Source: Pyxicephalus adspersus (Eukaryota > Chordata > Amphibia > Anura > Pyxicephalidae). From it: 64,000 bases of DNA. The notes beneath the pieces are model-generated. The model was given only the letters and a program-made list of their open reading frames with translations, was not told the origin of the DNA and searched no databases. The stretch lies in NCBI RefSeq assembly GCF_032062135.1, contig NC_092868.1:51789798-51853797 (forward strand). Reading direction: 5' to 3'. Positions 36,661 to 49,755 of the stretch are shown here, piece by piece (the first letter of the stretch is position 1; each line of letters begins with the position of its first letter). A program made the translations under genes and the position numbers.

Positions 36661-37370
36661 GTAGGCATAGTGTCGATATTGCTCCATGTGCCAATAAAGA
36701 GAAATATAAAAGAACAGGTTAATATAGATAACATCTTGCAATTTGTATAATGCTTAATACTGTGTACTTGATGCAAGAGGGAACTCCAGAATGAACAGGC
36801 TGCATGTTATCTAAGCTCTTATACCATTGGCTGTTCATCATTCCCCATATGATCAACTTCTTTCCATTGACTTCCTCAGGCTTCCCCTTAGGGCTGGTGT
36901 CACAGTCACATTCTATTCGTCTTGCTGGTCCCAGTGGAGCGCCATCATGTTGGTGCAACGTCAGAGACACCAGCAAGCAATCAGATTCTTAGGTGATATC
37001 CGCCCAATGGTGTATACAAAGTATCATTTCCATCTGCAAGGTGAGCAAAGCATAGGGCCAGTAATTGGGAGGATTACTGGCAAAAATAATGAAGGATTCC
37101 AGAAAAAGTAAAACGAATGCAGCCACCACATCTAAGGATCCGTAAGCTGCACCTACATGGTAACATTTTTGGAGTTTTTCATTAAAATGTTCATTTTGGC
37201 TGAATTCAATACAGATAGAACACCCTGGGTGTCAGTTTGGGACATCTTTAGGACAGATGGATTGTCTCTGGAGGTTCATATATCCTGATGTGCAGACGGC
37301 TGTCTGGTCCCCAGTCCTCCATGACGGATCATTCTTCCCCTTATCAGGAACATCTGATGGATCTATCAGG
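36661..37370. other. No supported feature
   Basis: Overlapping frames on both strands at 36719-37111. No domain or repeat recognised. Confidence 0.5.
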
Positions 37371-37775
37371 CTGCCCTTCTATAAAGGAAGAATACAGCAG
37401 ATGGGAGTCTGAGAAGCCAGGACTGGAGCGGGGGCTCTGAGCTCAAAGCTGAGAATGAAGTCCTAAGGTGCAGTGCTGTGCTGCTCCAGCTCTCCCTTAT
37501 GGCAATGACATGGAGATCTGGGACCTTCTCCTTCCCTGATTGTAATGTAAGAGAGGAATCCCAGCATACACTTCTAGAGATCTGACATACAGGAGAACTC
37601 GGTGGCTCAAACGTTCTGCATTGCAGTAGGGTGTGGTCAAGGGCTGGGAAAGGAGGGGCTAGATGAGACTGTCTCTGACTTGCTGCAGCTTCTATTGCAC
37701 ATTTTGAGAAGCTCACAGTGTGCCGTGAAATCAGAATAAGCAATGTCAACTTGCAACCTGTACAACTGCAAGACT
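37371..37775 (-). repeat. Repeat family A, inverted copy, with flanking GC-richer sequence
   Basis: At about 37670-37740 the minus strand carries the tttcac.gcacactgtgagc and ctgcagcaagtcag words of family A. The 127-codon minus frame over 37366-37749 is Ser/Pro-rich, shows no domain and covers this repeat, so I do not call it a gene. Confidence 0.5.
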
Positions 37776-38000
37776 GAAGGGCAGATTTAATGAGGGGGAG
37801 GCTGGGGCAGATTTAATAGAGGGACTGGAGGGCAGATTTAATAAAGAGGGGCTGGAGGGCAGATTTAATGAAGAAAAGGCTGGAGGACATTTTGATAAAG
37901 GAAGCCAATAGGAAATATTTTATGGAAAGGGAGGCTAGAGGGCAGATTTAAATGAAGGGGTGGCTTGTGGGCAGAGTTGATGAAGGGAAGGCTGGAGGGC
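37776..38000 (+). repeat. Minisatellite, left arm of a large inverted repeat
   Basis: About seven diverged units of ~30 bp built on gggcagatttaatgaagg, aggctgga. This is the exact reverse complement of the unit at 38775-39540. Confidence 0.85.
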
Positions 38001-38774
38001 AGAATAAGTGAAGGATAGACAGGTTAATATGAACATGGCAGATGCTGATTTGCCGGTATGTTGGCCAATAGGAGCGTGCACCTGAACCACCCGATTTTTT
38101 TACACCGGTTACCATCCATACAATAGGCAATGGACCTGCTCATATGTAGCAGTCTCCATTCTTGAGATAGTGGGGCTGGCTGGACACAACCATTGTGCAG
38201 CACTACATTTATATATAAATTCAAGCTATACATAGAGATAGTATGCAGGGATCTGATCCCATATCTTCCCCTGTACACAGCTCTGTATAAGAGGATCCTC
38301 AGGACAAACAGAAGCCGGGAAATGTTCTACTGGAAGCTTTTCACACCCCTGTGAGGACATCAATCAATACAAACAGACCGGCTGATTGTGAGAGCGCTGA
38401 CACTCCGCACAGAGCTTTTCCATCATAATGATGTCCTACAAAGTCAGCCAAATCCTCATTCCTGCCAGAGACATTGGTGACCCCGTCTACCCTCTGTGTT
38501 TGGGGATTCTTCTCCAGCTGGCTTGTCACACCGAGTTAATCATTTTTCAACATTTTCCCCTATTCTCTCACAGTTTTCACAGACACTGAGGGCCGGGAAA
38601 CACAACATGTGACCAAAACCATAATTCCAATATCACGAATCAAGATTTAATACATTGGGGTCAACGGCGAATATGTAAACTGTTAGTGGCACAAGTGCAG
38701 AATGCTCCGCACCCTCCATGCATTCCCATCCACAGAACCTCCTATTGGGAAAAAGGAACCAAAGGGTAAAAGCT
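38001..38774. other. Spacer between the two minisatellite arms
   Basis: Unique sequence. No gene recognised. Confidence 0.5.
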
Positions 38775-39540
38775 CATGTTAAATCTGCCCTCCAGCCTCC
38801 CCTTTATAAATCTGCACCTCCAGCCTCCCCTTTATAAATCTGCACCTCCAGCCTTCCCTTTATAAATCTGCACCTCCAGCCTCCCCTTCATTAAATTTGC
38901 CCCTCCAACCTCCCCTTCATTAAATTTGCCCCTCCAACCTCCCCTTCATTAAATTTGCCCCTCCAGCCTCCCCTTCATTAATTTGCCCCTCCAACTCCCC
39001 CTTCATTAAATCTGCCCTCCAGCCTCCCCTTCAATAAATCTGCCCTCCAGCCTCCCCTTCAGTAAATATGCCCCTGCAACCTCCCCTTTACTAATCTGCC
39101 CTCCAGCTTCCCTTCTATTAAATCTGATCTCCAGCCTCTCCTTCATTAAATCTGCCCCCCAGCCTCACCTTCATTAAATCTGCCCCCCAGCCTCACCTTC
39201 ATTAAATCTGCCCTTCAGTCTCCCTTTCATTAAATCTGCCCTCCAGCCTCCCCTTTATTAAATATGCCCCCGCAACCTCCCCTTTAATAATCTGCCCTCC
39301 AGCTTCCCTTCCATTAAATTTGATCTTCAGAATCCTCTTCCATAAATCTTCCCCTCCACCCACCCCTTATTTAAATCTGCCCCTCCACCCACCCCTTGAT
39401 TAAATCTGCCCCTCCACCCACCCCTTGAATAAATCTGCCCCTCCAGCCACCCTTGATTAAATCTGCCCCTCCAGCCACCCTTGAATAAATCTGTCCTTCA
39501 GCCTCCCCTGCAATAAATCTGCCTCCCAGCCTCTCCTACC
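38775..39540 (-). repeat. Minisatellite, right arm of a large inverted repeat
   Basis: About 25 units of ~29 bp built on ctccccttcattaaatctgc, cctccagc. It is longer and more regular than the left arm, suggesting later expansion. It continues into repeat family A at 39550. Confidence 0.92.
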
Positions 39541-39860
39541 CTCCCCATTCAGTTTAGCACAGTTGTTCCGGCTTCTTTCCTGAACTAAAATTGCTCACTT
39601 TGATTTCACTGCACACTGTGAGCCTATTACAATGTGCATTTGAAACTGCAGCCAAGTAGGGCCTACCTTATTTCTTGGCTGAAGTACTTTCAGGATCAAC
39701 CAACCCCTCCACCCCTAGTTTGAGTGCCCTAGAGCCACCTGTTTTGTTTTCTGTCCTTTCAGTCATGGTGGCTTAGCATCACATGGGGGCATTACTGCAG
39801 CCTACAGTATTCAGGAAGCTATGTACAGCACCCTATTAGCTCCTCCCACCACCAGGTCCT
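39541..39860 (+). repeat. Repeat family A, second + copy
   Basis: Same ordered words as 34400-35160, but without the hAT element, so it serves as an approximate empty site for that insertion. Confidence 0.7.
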
Positions 39861-41340
39861 TCCTTTTGTAGGGTGACACATCCCCATCTCTGCCCTCTAT
39901 TTGTAATCCTGAATTGTCACCCAGTCACATGGGCTTACACATGTGTGGTCACCATCTGCCCTCTGCCAACTTGAGTCAGGAGTAGTAGGTGCACAAAGAT
40001 AACAGTTTAATGCCAAAAAGCCAGGGCTGCAAAACCCCTGATCCTGAACTTGGGAACCCCAAAAATGTGTAGCCCAGGTATTCTCAACCCCACCCATGCA
40101 GTACCAGGGGGAGGTGCTTAGAGGGCATCACAAGACAAATACTAGCAATACTGGCCGGTTTTATGGCACCTGCCCTGGTTCCCACCTTCTCGAGGCACTA
40201 ATTGACAGAATGGCAGGGGTGCACTCAAGGCCCCCACTTCTTATTTGCCCAGGGCCCCATTTCGTCCAGAGCCACTGCCTTTTCCCCATCTCCATGTCAT
40301 TGTACTTGCAAGTTTTGCCTTTTAAATTTTTGTACAGCACTCTAAAATATGTTTGCGCTATAAATAACATTATTTCCGATGACACTTGTGAAATGTTGGG
40401 GCCCCGATGGGTTCAATGAAACTCTTGACTGACACTGCGCTGATTGCACTTGTTCCTGGGAATTTCTCTTCATTTATCATGACGAAAGTTTAAGTAAGTG
40501 AAGATTAAATCATGTTTACTAACACTTTGTCAGAAATTGATTATTTCCCATGCAGAGAAATCCAGACGGGACATTGTAATGGCGGTGCCGCGGTCCCTTT
40601 CTAACCTATGGACATTTTTCAGATAGTTGTACTAGAGACTGATGTGCGGGAGGACATTCCTGGATAGGGAGGGGGGTTAGCAGTTGACTTTTTAAACTTT
40701 TTAAAAGTTTTTTAAACTTTCATTTCTGACAAGTGTTTACCCCTCATGTTCCCCCCCCCCCCCCCACACACACACAGGGGTGGTGAGGGCATAGCACCCA
40801 CATTCATCCTGGCAATATTACAAAGACATTGCTCCTGGTTACTGATCCAGCCTTGCAGAATTGTACATACGGTTGGTATCTTACTGGTACTGATGGATAA
40901 ATAACAGGGTGCAGAGGGTGCGCAGCTTCTTTAATATTGAACCCAGAACTCTCTATAGGCAAAATGGAGAGTATTGGAAGTCCAATGTTCCCTGAAAGCA
41001 GAACCAGAACATACACCAGTACGATCGGCTAGATAGGTTCATGGATCGCCGAGCAATGGCACCGTAGGCATTGATTCCTCCTGTAGTTTATTCAGTGGTG
41101 GACGTAGCCAACAGTGCAGAATTGCCTTGGAACCCCCCAGACAAACTGAACTAGATCCCCTGTTGGCTGGGGAGGGTCCGGGGCCCTTATGCAGTGGCAC
41201 ACTTTGCACCACCCTATGTCCACCCATGACTTCACTTGCTTAAAGCCGCCCATACACTAGTCACAATGGCAGATGTAGCCAACAGTGGGCCCTATGCAGT
41301 ACTGACTTTAACCTCCCCCCTAGCTGATTTGACTTGGCAC
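39861..41340. other. No gene; poly-C/CA tract
   Basis: A C run followed by cacacacaca lies at 40750-40777. A tttttaaacttttt palindromic tract lies at 40688-40720. A gtgcgctataaat-like retroposon tail remnant sits near 40330-40370. Frames at 40096-40419 are unconvincing. Confidence 0.5.
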
Positions 41341-41384
41341 TCTATTATTATTAATATTATCATTTTATATTATTAATAATCAAC

Positions 41385-41640
41385 AGGATTAATATAGCGC
41401 CAACATATTACGCAGCGCTGTACATTAAATAGGACAAATACAAACAGTGATACAGGAGGAAAGGACCCTGCCCTGAAGAGCTTACAATCTAGTAGGTGGG
41501 GGAATTAACACACAATGGGATGGGAGATATGTAGTGGTGGGAAGAAGTGACGGTTTCAAAAGACAGAAGAAGATGGGAAGGCAAGTTTGAAAAAATGGGT
41601 TTTGAGTGCTCTTTTAAATGAGCAGAAAGTAGGAAGCCCT
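41385..41640 (-). mobile_element. L2-type LINE 3' end, minus strand
   Basis: Read on the minus strand it ends with attgtaagctcttcagggca, cctcctgtatcac, and gcgctgcgtaatatgttggc. Upstream is the same C-terminal ORF2 remnant region as at 31.2 kb (aaaaagggtttt and aagtaggaa words in common). A truncated dead copy. Confidence 0.82.
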
Positions 41641-42169
41641 ATCCTCTTGACTTTGGGCCCTTGAGGAGAGGCATACTTTGGACCTTTCTATGGCCACCCA
41701 TGACTGGTCAATGGTTGCACAGCCAGAGGAACATATGGGAAGGTGACAACTATTGCATGTCCACCAGAAAATCAGCACATTGGTCCAGTTATTGCAGAAG
41801 ATTTAGTAAAAGTGTAGAAGCTGTTCACATAATAAACTTAGTTTGGTATATAAAATATATTAAGTGTAGAAGGCAAAAGACAGAATTCTTACACATGATT
41901 GGATGATTGAAGTGAACACAATGCCATCCTACTAGGCTAAGTCATTCTTTACTTTCTCAAATTTACCAGATTTTTATTGCTTCTGCATCCCTGTTGGGGA
42001 GATTTTATCCCAAATCCTGTCCTAGCTGGGAGTCAGTGGAACAGAAAGTAAAGGGAAATCTTGTCTAGTTGCCTCTGAAACAGGGGCAGAGGTAAATGTC
42101 CCAGCAGGTGGGGGCGCTAGCTGTCAAAGTTAAGATTTCCCTCATCGGATTTCTCAATTTAGCCCTTTT
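41641..42169. other. No supported feature
   Basis: An 81-codon + strand frame begins inside the L2 flank. Nothing else. Confidence 0.5.
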
Positions 42170-42530
42170 ATCCAAAGAATTTCTATTGCAATATCAATAA
42201 AGAAATGGCAAAATCTGATCACAAAATAACACCCCAAGGTGTTATTAAAAATTCTTGCTTGACCCTGGAAGCCAAGAGCGGGTTGGGCCTGGAACATAAG
42301 ATAGGCGACCCATACTTGGTTTCAAGGGTCAGTAGGGTTGTTTTGCTGCCGAATGGTTTGGAGTCTCCAAGAAGTTTCAGCCAGCTCTCTGTTCCGAACA
42401 GCCGGCAGTGTTTTCATCTGTTTATTGCATGTGAGAAGCAATAATTGGCAATTAGTGGCCTTGGAAGCGTGGATGAATTTTCATTAAGGACCTTAAACAT
42501 TCCCATTATTTGCAGTTACATGTTGGAGGC
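42170..42530. other. Candidate conserved non-coding block
   Basis: Unique sequence with few repeats. Words such as caataattggcaattagtgg suggest homeodomain sites. Inferred. Confidence 0.25.
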
Positions 42531-42639
42531 TGAATGAAACCCTCTGGGTGGGTAAGTAGGACAGCGCCCTCTCTGGAAGTGATCAGAGTGCAGGCTTTAT
42601 TATCAACTGGCGAAGGTAACAAGCTCATAACAAACTGGG

Positions 42640-43030
42640 CAAAATGCCCAATGCCTCCATCTTGTCTGGGGCGCCCTGGCAGGGTTGCAAGGAGCTGGAA
42701 AGCTGTGCAGTTAGGATCCATCATTCATATATGCTGGGGACCCCCTAGCAGAGATGCAGGGAGCTGGAATGCTGTGCAATAGGGTCCCCCAATTTATATA
42801 TGCCCCTGGCAAGGGTACAATAAGCTGGAGTGCCGTGCAGTTGGAGGTTCCCTGGCAGGGGTGCGAAGAGCTGGAAAGCTGTGCAGTTGGGACCCTACTT
42901 TATATATGCCTAGGGCCCCCTAGCATGGGTGCTGGGATCTTAATTTTTTGCAATAGAGGCTCCACTTCATATATGCTAATGGCCCCTTGCTGGGGTGCAG
43001 GGATCTGGAATTCTGTACATTTTCTGTACA
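42640..43030 (+). repeat. Tandem repeat, ~45-70 bp units
   Basis: gagctggaa.gctgtgcagt recurs at about 42692, 42758, 42821, 42866 and, diverged, 43002. Each is associated with ttcatatatgc and ccctagca or ccctggca words. The 128-codon + frame over it is repeat-derived. Confidence 0.82.
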
Positions 43031-43079
43031 TTTTTTTTATTTATCCAAATGTTTACATTCCTAAAACTTTTTTTTGCTC

Positions 43080-43450
43080 ATTCACTTCGGGTGCCATGAA
43101 GACATTAGCAGAGATGCTGTCATATGATTTCATGCCATAGACAGGTCCACTTTCATTCCAAGACTTTCACAGGAGTTGGACTGCTGCAGTGTGACCCCGG
43201 TAAACGAACGCCATTTATTTACCGCATTGTTCTCGGCTTGTAAATACAAAATGAAGCTCAGCCGCCGCCGAATTCCCAACGCTGCTTTATTATTCCTCAA
43301 ATGATGTGCCAAGCAACTTGTCGAGTTATTTAAGCAAGTGGCTTTGAAGTGGAGTGATTTATAATATCAGCACAGGAGGACTAATATCGGCCACTTTTCC
43401 CGAGACCGCAGATAACGCTGCTGAGAATTGGCTCCACTACCTAAATGGAA
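43080..43450. other. Candidate conserved non-coding block
   Basis: Unique, with CpGs (cagccgccgccgaattc, ggtaaacgaacgcc, cccgagaccgcagataacg). No repeat or spliced frame. Inferred. Confidence 0.3.
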
Positions 43451-43739
43451 TTACATTAACTTCACTGAAATTGTCAAGTTGGAATTAAGGAGAAAAAAAA
43501 AAAGAAAAGGGGCATCAGAGCTCTGCTGCGGCCATTTGTGCACTGGCAGGCTTCCCTTCTGCGGTGCCAGGCATGGAAGACGCTGCCAGGCTGGGCAATG
43601 GGTTTGTAGATATCACTTGATTGGCTTGGCTGAGCACAGCCTGGAGTTTTTGTGTATTGGAGATGTAATAAAATATTTGGAATTTTCAATGTCACATTTC
43701 TTTTCTGTTCTATTCAATGAGCCCCTATAAATAAATTCC

Positions 43740-43960
43740 ATTCTTTGCAAAGCACTGCATATTAATAATGCCTGTGGCTACAAATCGTGCTCCATTCAGA
43801 ATGCCTGCATTTGTTACCACTCCATTGGGCTGTTCAGAGCTGGGACTACAAGTGTCGCCACCCCCAGTCATGATACACAATGCAAGGAATTGTGGGATAT
43901 GGAGTATTCTCATAGGAAACTGACATTGCAGCTGTTTTGCTGCCCTCTAGTGTTCAGATA
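43740..43960 (+). repeat. Single unit of the 45.9-47.1 kb repeat family
   Basis: Contains gcctgtggctacaaatcgtg, tgctccattcagaatgcc, acacaatgcaaggaatt and gctgccctctagtgttcag, all found in order in the array at 45.9-47.1 kb. Confidence 0.75.
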
Positions 43961-45189
43961 GAAATAGTGAAAACTACCAGCAGCCTTTGGAAACTTGGCT
44001 TGTTTGGTTGTGTGTAGGTGTTTTCTGCAAGTTGCTTTTATTGCAGCCAAATAAAATAATGTGGCAGGCAAGTTGGGATTTATTGAAGAAAAATAAACAC
44101 AACCTTGCCTGATGGGGAAGGTAATGATGTCTCTGCTGCCACTCAGTAACACTTACAGGTCTTTTCCCTCCCCCAGCCCTCCTCCCTCCTAGTAAGCTGA
44201 GAAGCACCAGACTGAGGAGCTCATCTCTGCTCTCTCCTCCTATCAGTATATTCTTTTTACTGCAGCAAAACTTAACTGGTTCCTTGTGCTGCTTCTCCCT
44301 TCCCTGGTCTGAGCTCTGTTGTACAGGGACTGATACCAATTTGGCTAATACAGTTCTTGCATTCCTAAAAAAAAAAAAACTGCTTAGAATACAACTTTAA
44401 TAATTAAATGTAAATCCCAATCAAAATGTCTACAGGCTCAAGATGATTTAAATTGTACGTTACTTTTTTTTATTGGGAAGAGAATAAAAAGCAGGACGCA
44501 ATCAGTCTACATCCTGTGTAGTAAATCTGTCAGAACTGTAAAGGTGTTTTCTGTGTCCCTGCCTGGAAAGCGAGGAAAAGCCTTCTCACGGGGACTAAAA
44601 CCTTTTTTGAATGCAAATTCTAAATTATTTTTAAATTCTTCTCTGTAAGGTCATTTTTTTAAATTATATGTTATGTTTGCTGTATCTTATTTACAAGGCT
44701 GTTGTGCACACAGGGCCCTCTAGTGGTTATTCATATGTCATTACACTCAGACTTATTGATTAGCAACTGCTGGGATAAAAATTGGGGGCCCCAATGATTT
44801 CTTTTTTTAATTCTCTCAATTTCAAGTGTTGTGCTTAGAACAGAACACAAGTGTGTGTCCGGTCAAAGTCACATGACCACCTCTCCTAAATTCTGCGTGC
44901 ATGTTGGCCCCCAAATTCCTATGAAGGGGGCACAAGTCATCTACATTGTACAGCGATATACACTTTCCAGTATCAATATACCCCTTTGTGTTGTGGGGTG
45001 CTCTGTTGCCTTTTGGAGGATTGCTGGGGTCCCATTCACAATGAATGATGCTGCACCACTCACTGCGTCAGCCAACCCGATGCAACGCATCTGATATAAA
45101 GAAGCCCCTAGCAATTTAATTCTTAAAACAGAGTAATATAAATTTGAACAGCATGTGGCCAGAGAAAAAAAAAAAAAATCACAGCTCAC
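43961..45189. other. No supported feature
   Basis: A pyrimidine-rich stretch at 44160-44300 and short frames on both strands, including a 121-codon minus frame at 43974-44339 with no domain. Confidence 0.5.
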
Positions 45190-45790
45190 AGACCACCAAC
45201 TTTGATTTAAAATAAGCTTTTTTTATTTATTTAGCCAACATTGTCTGTGGGGTTGTACAATATCAACCAAAACACGTACCATAGACAATTATAATGAAAT
45301 ACAAACATTTTTGCAAACATATTACTGGTGATTCAATCACAGCAGTTTATACTTTTCTCCCCATCGTTATGTTATAAGGAACATTGTATTACCGATTGAG
45401 AAAACACCGCGCTCCATTCAAATCCTTCTTAATCATTTTCAATCATTGCGTAAGATTTGGTCTGCACCCCTGGGCAGAAAGTAATATAAATCTATGGCAG
45501 GAGAGAGATCCCTGAGGATCTCGGCACAGACGCATGTGAAGGAATTGCGTTTGATGCGACGCCAGAGTGTTGCATGGCTTTATTTACATACGTATTATAG
45601 AGAAGATTAATTGGCTTCTGTGCACCCGGCCATGCTGCAAGAATTATGGCTTTTTATTTAAACCATATGAGAGCAGGGATTTAGAAACTGTAAATGGCAT
45701 TTAATACATCAGAGGCGCCTGGGATTTGTACATAGTTGGGTCTGGTAGGTCACATCAGGAAAATCACGTTCATATAAATAGCACGGAATG
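45190..45790. other. Candidate conserved non-coding block
   Basis: Unique AT-rich sequence with islands of CpG (aaaacaccgcgctcc, tgatgcgacgccagag) and homeodomain-type words. No repeat signature. Inferred. Confidence 0.25.
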
Positions 45791-45889
45791 CTAATTATTA
45801 ACAAGATTCAAAGAGTTAAAATCAAAAGCCAAAAAAATCAGACTTGTATATGTTCTAATGATCCATTCCTGCCTCTTGTTATGTGTTTA

Positions 45890-47135
45890 GTGAGTTTCAT
45901 ATATTTAATGCCTGTGGCTACAATGCATGCTCCATTCAGAATGTCAGCATTTGTAGCCACCCTATTTGTAATGTAAAAAGCTGAGACTACAAGTGTGGCA
46001 GTCCCCATCCATGTTTTAGGTGCCCTTTCATTATGTTTTCCTTCCTTACTAACAATATGTTCAATGAACCCCTATAAATCCTTTCTATTATTTTCATGGA
46101 GCTACATATTCCTAACACACGTGGCTACAACTCATGCTCCATTTAGAAGGTCTGCATTTGTAGCCACCCCATTGTAATTTAGAAAGCTGAGACTACAGGT
46201 GTGGCAATCCCCATCCAAGTTTTAGGTGCCCTTTTATTATGTTATCCTAACCTACTAAGAATATGATCAATGAACCCCTATAAATACCCCTATAAATCCT
46301 TTCTATCATTTGCACGGAGCTGCATATCCTTAACACCTGTGGCTACAAGTCATTCTCCATTCAAAAGAAAGCTGAGGCTACAAGTGTAGCCATTTACATC
46401 AATCAAACACAATGCAAGGAATCATGGGGCATGATGTGCCAGGCCAGGCAATGGAGTGAATGTCACTTGGTTGGTCCAGCTCAGGGGTCACCAACCTTTT
46501 TGGATCCCGCGGACCACTAAAATTACCGGCTCCTGACCGTGCATACACCGACCAGAGCCGCGGACCCCCAAAATCTTCTTGTGGTTTGTGACCGCTGGTC
46601 TAGCTGAGCATAGCCTAGTGTTATTGTGTGTTGGAGGTGTAATAAATTATTAGGAGTCCTTTTTCATATCCTAATATTACATTTTTTTCTCCTGGTATAT
46701 TCAATGAGCCCCTATAAACCCCTTTCATCTTTGCAGACAGCTGCAGTTTATTAATGCCGGTGACTACAATTCATGCTCCATTTAGAATGTCTGCATTTGT
46801 AGCCACACCATTGTGTTGTAGAAATCCAAGACCATCCAAGTTTTAGGTGCTCTTTTTCGTTATGATATCCTTCCTTACTCCCAATATGTTCAATGAACCT
46901 CTATAAATATTTGCAGGGAGTTGCATATCCTTAACACCTGTGGCTACAACTTATGCCCCATTCAGAATGTCTGCATTTGTAGCCACCCCATTGTGCTGTA
47001 CAGTGCTAAGACTACAAATGTAACATTCACCTCCATGAAACACAATGCAAGGAAACAAGGAACATGGAGTTTTCCTATAGGCAAGAAGGTGACATTGCAG
47101 CTGCTTTGCTGCCCTCTAGTGTTCAGCCAGAAAAC
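45890..47135 (+). repeat. Tandem array, ~180-220 bp units, interrupted by a hAT MITE
   Basis: The gtggctacaa word recurs at 45914, 46121, 46339, 46760 (gtgactacaa) and 46940. Each is followed by catgctccattcagaatgtc and gcatttgtagccac. The 421-bp gap between the third and fourth units includes the hAT insertion at 46482-46597. Frames here are repeat-derived. Confidence 0.85.
46482..46597. mobile_element. hAT-type MITE, 116 bp
   Basis: The left end is caggggtcaccaacct; the right end, reversed, is CAGCGGTCACAAACC. The flanks gtccagct (46474-46481) and gtctagct (46598-46605) match at 7 of 8. The interior has cgcggacc at both ends. Confidence 0.88.
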
Positions 47136-48337
47136 CACCAGTATAAAGGAACACTTTATCAACGAACAAATATAATATTCATATATGATTGTGTGCTTGC
47201 TGCTTTTTGTTTATTATTATTATGTGACTGTGACTTTATTACTACTTTTATGTGATGGTTTAACATTTCATGATTTGAAATCAGTTTTATTTTCTTTCTT
47301 TAAAACCTAATTATAGATGCAAATATTTTACTGATTCTATTTTGTCTCTACTTATCTAATGAGGCGTATAAATATTTCTGCATGGTCCAACTGGCATCAG
47401 AGTGTGACAATACTGCCCAACACTTTCCATAATTTATCAGACCTGATCAGACACGCCCCCGATCTTCTTTAGTTCTGCAGGGGTGTGGTTCCTGTAATGG
47501 GCGTGTCTGTTACTCAGCTATGCCAGCATCGAGCACTGAAAGAGGAGAGCAGGAAGGGTGTCAGCATTTTAAATAATTGCTCCTCGCTGATATATTGTTA
47601 TGATTGCTATCCACAGGAAATTTGTACAACAATTTCCATCAGCTTTAGAAAAAAACTTTGGATGTCATTAGACGATTCATGGTATTCTGTCACTCTCAGT
47701 TTCCTTTCCTTTAATCAAGTGGGAATCACCCGTTTTACTGCAATACGGACTGTTTGATAATTACAAATATGGGTGGTGGGCTGCGGATTTCAGAGTTCAA
47801 CTGATCATAGAAAATTGGTGCAACACTTACAAAATTTGCTACAAAATTGCCCCTTGGACTTTATTGCCTTTACAGTGCTGCTTACATATTATGCTTCCAG
47901 TCACTGGGAGCTGGGGGTGTGTACAATGCAAATGAACCATGTGAGACCCTACAAAGTGAACACCAGCAATATTCACCTCTCCAAAAAAAAGTGAATGGTG
48001 AACTTCTGTTTGTTAGGGAGTTTAAAGTTGAGATAAAAATGTCAGGATTGGTGAATTGTTCTGAATGAGATCTGGATGCACCCTGGTAGCAGACACAAAG
48101 ACACCCAACATATGCTAAAAAACCCAAAAATGCAGACTGACATAAGGAATAAGATTGTTCTTAGTGCCAATTTTCTAAATGTGATGGTTCAAATCCAAGA
48201 TTGCAGTCAGTCTAATACTGTCTGGTTACTAGTAGACCCTAGTGGACACAACTGGAACTGCAGCAATGTTATTGAAATCTGATAACTAAATTAACATATG
48301 GGATAATATTTGTTGTTATAATAAAGTATATATTATA

Positions 48338-48340
<3 letters not shown>
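47136..48340. other. No supported feature
   Basis: AT-rich, with overlapping short frames. No domain, repeat family or CpG block. Confidence 0.5.
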
Positions 48341-49614
<1,274 letters not shown>

Positions 49615-49755
49615 CTATTATTAAACAGGATTTATATAGCGCCAACATATTACACAGCGCTGTACATTAAATAGGGGTTGCAAATGACAGACAAATACAG
49701 ACCATGACACAGGAGGAGAGGACCCTGCCCTGAAGAGCTTACAATCTTGTAGCCA
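49615..49755 (-). mobile_element. L2-type LINE 3' tail, minus strand
   Basis: Minus strand ends attgtaagctcttcagggca...cagcgctgtgtaatatgttg, gcgctatataaat. Only the tail is present. Confidence 0.85.

Noticed and set aside
37366..37749. 127-codon minus-strand frame
   Set aside because: Ser/Pro-rich without a domain or splice sites, and it covers an inverted copy of repeat family A.
37776..39540. CRISPR-like regular repeats
   Set aside because: Direct minisatellite units without unique spacers, in a vertebrate-like genome.
42754..43140. 128-codon + strand frame
   Set aside because: Its repetitive Trp/Gly/Ala pattern comes from the ~65-bp tandem repeat.
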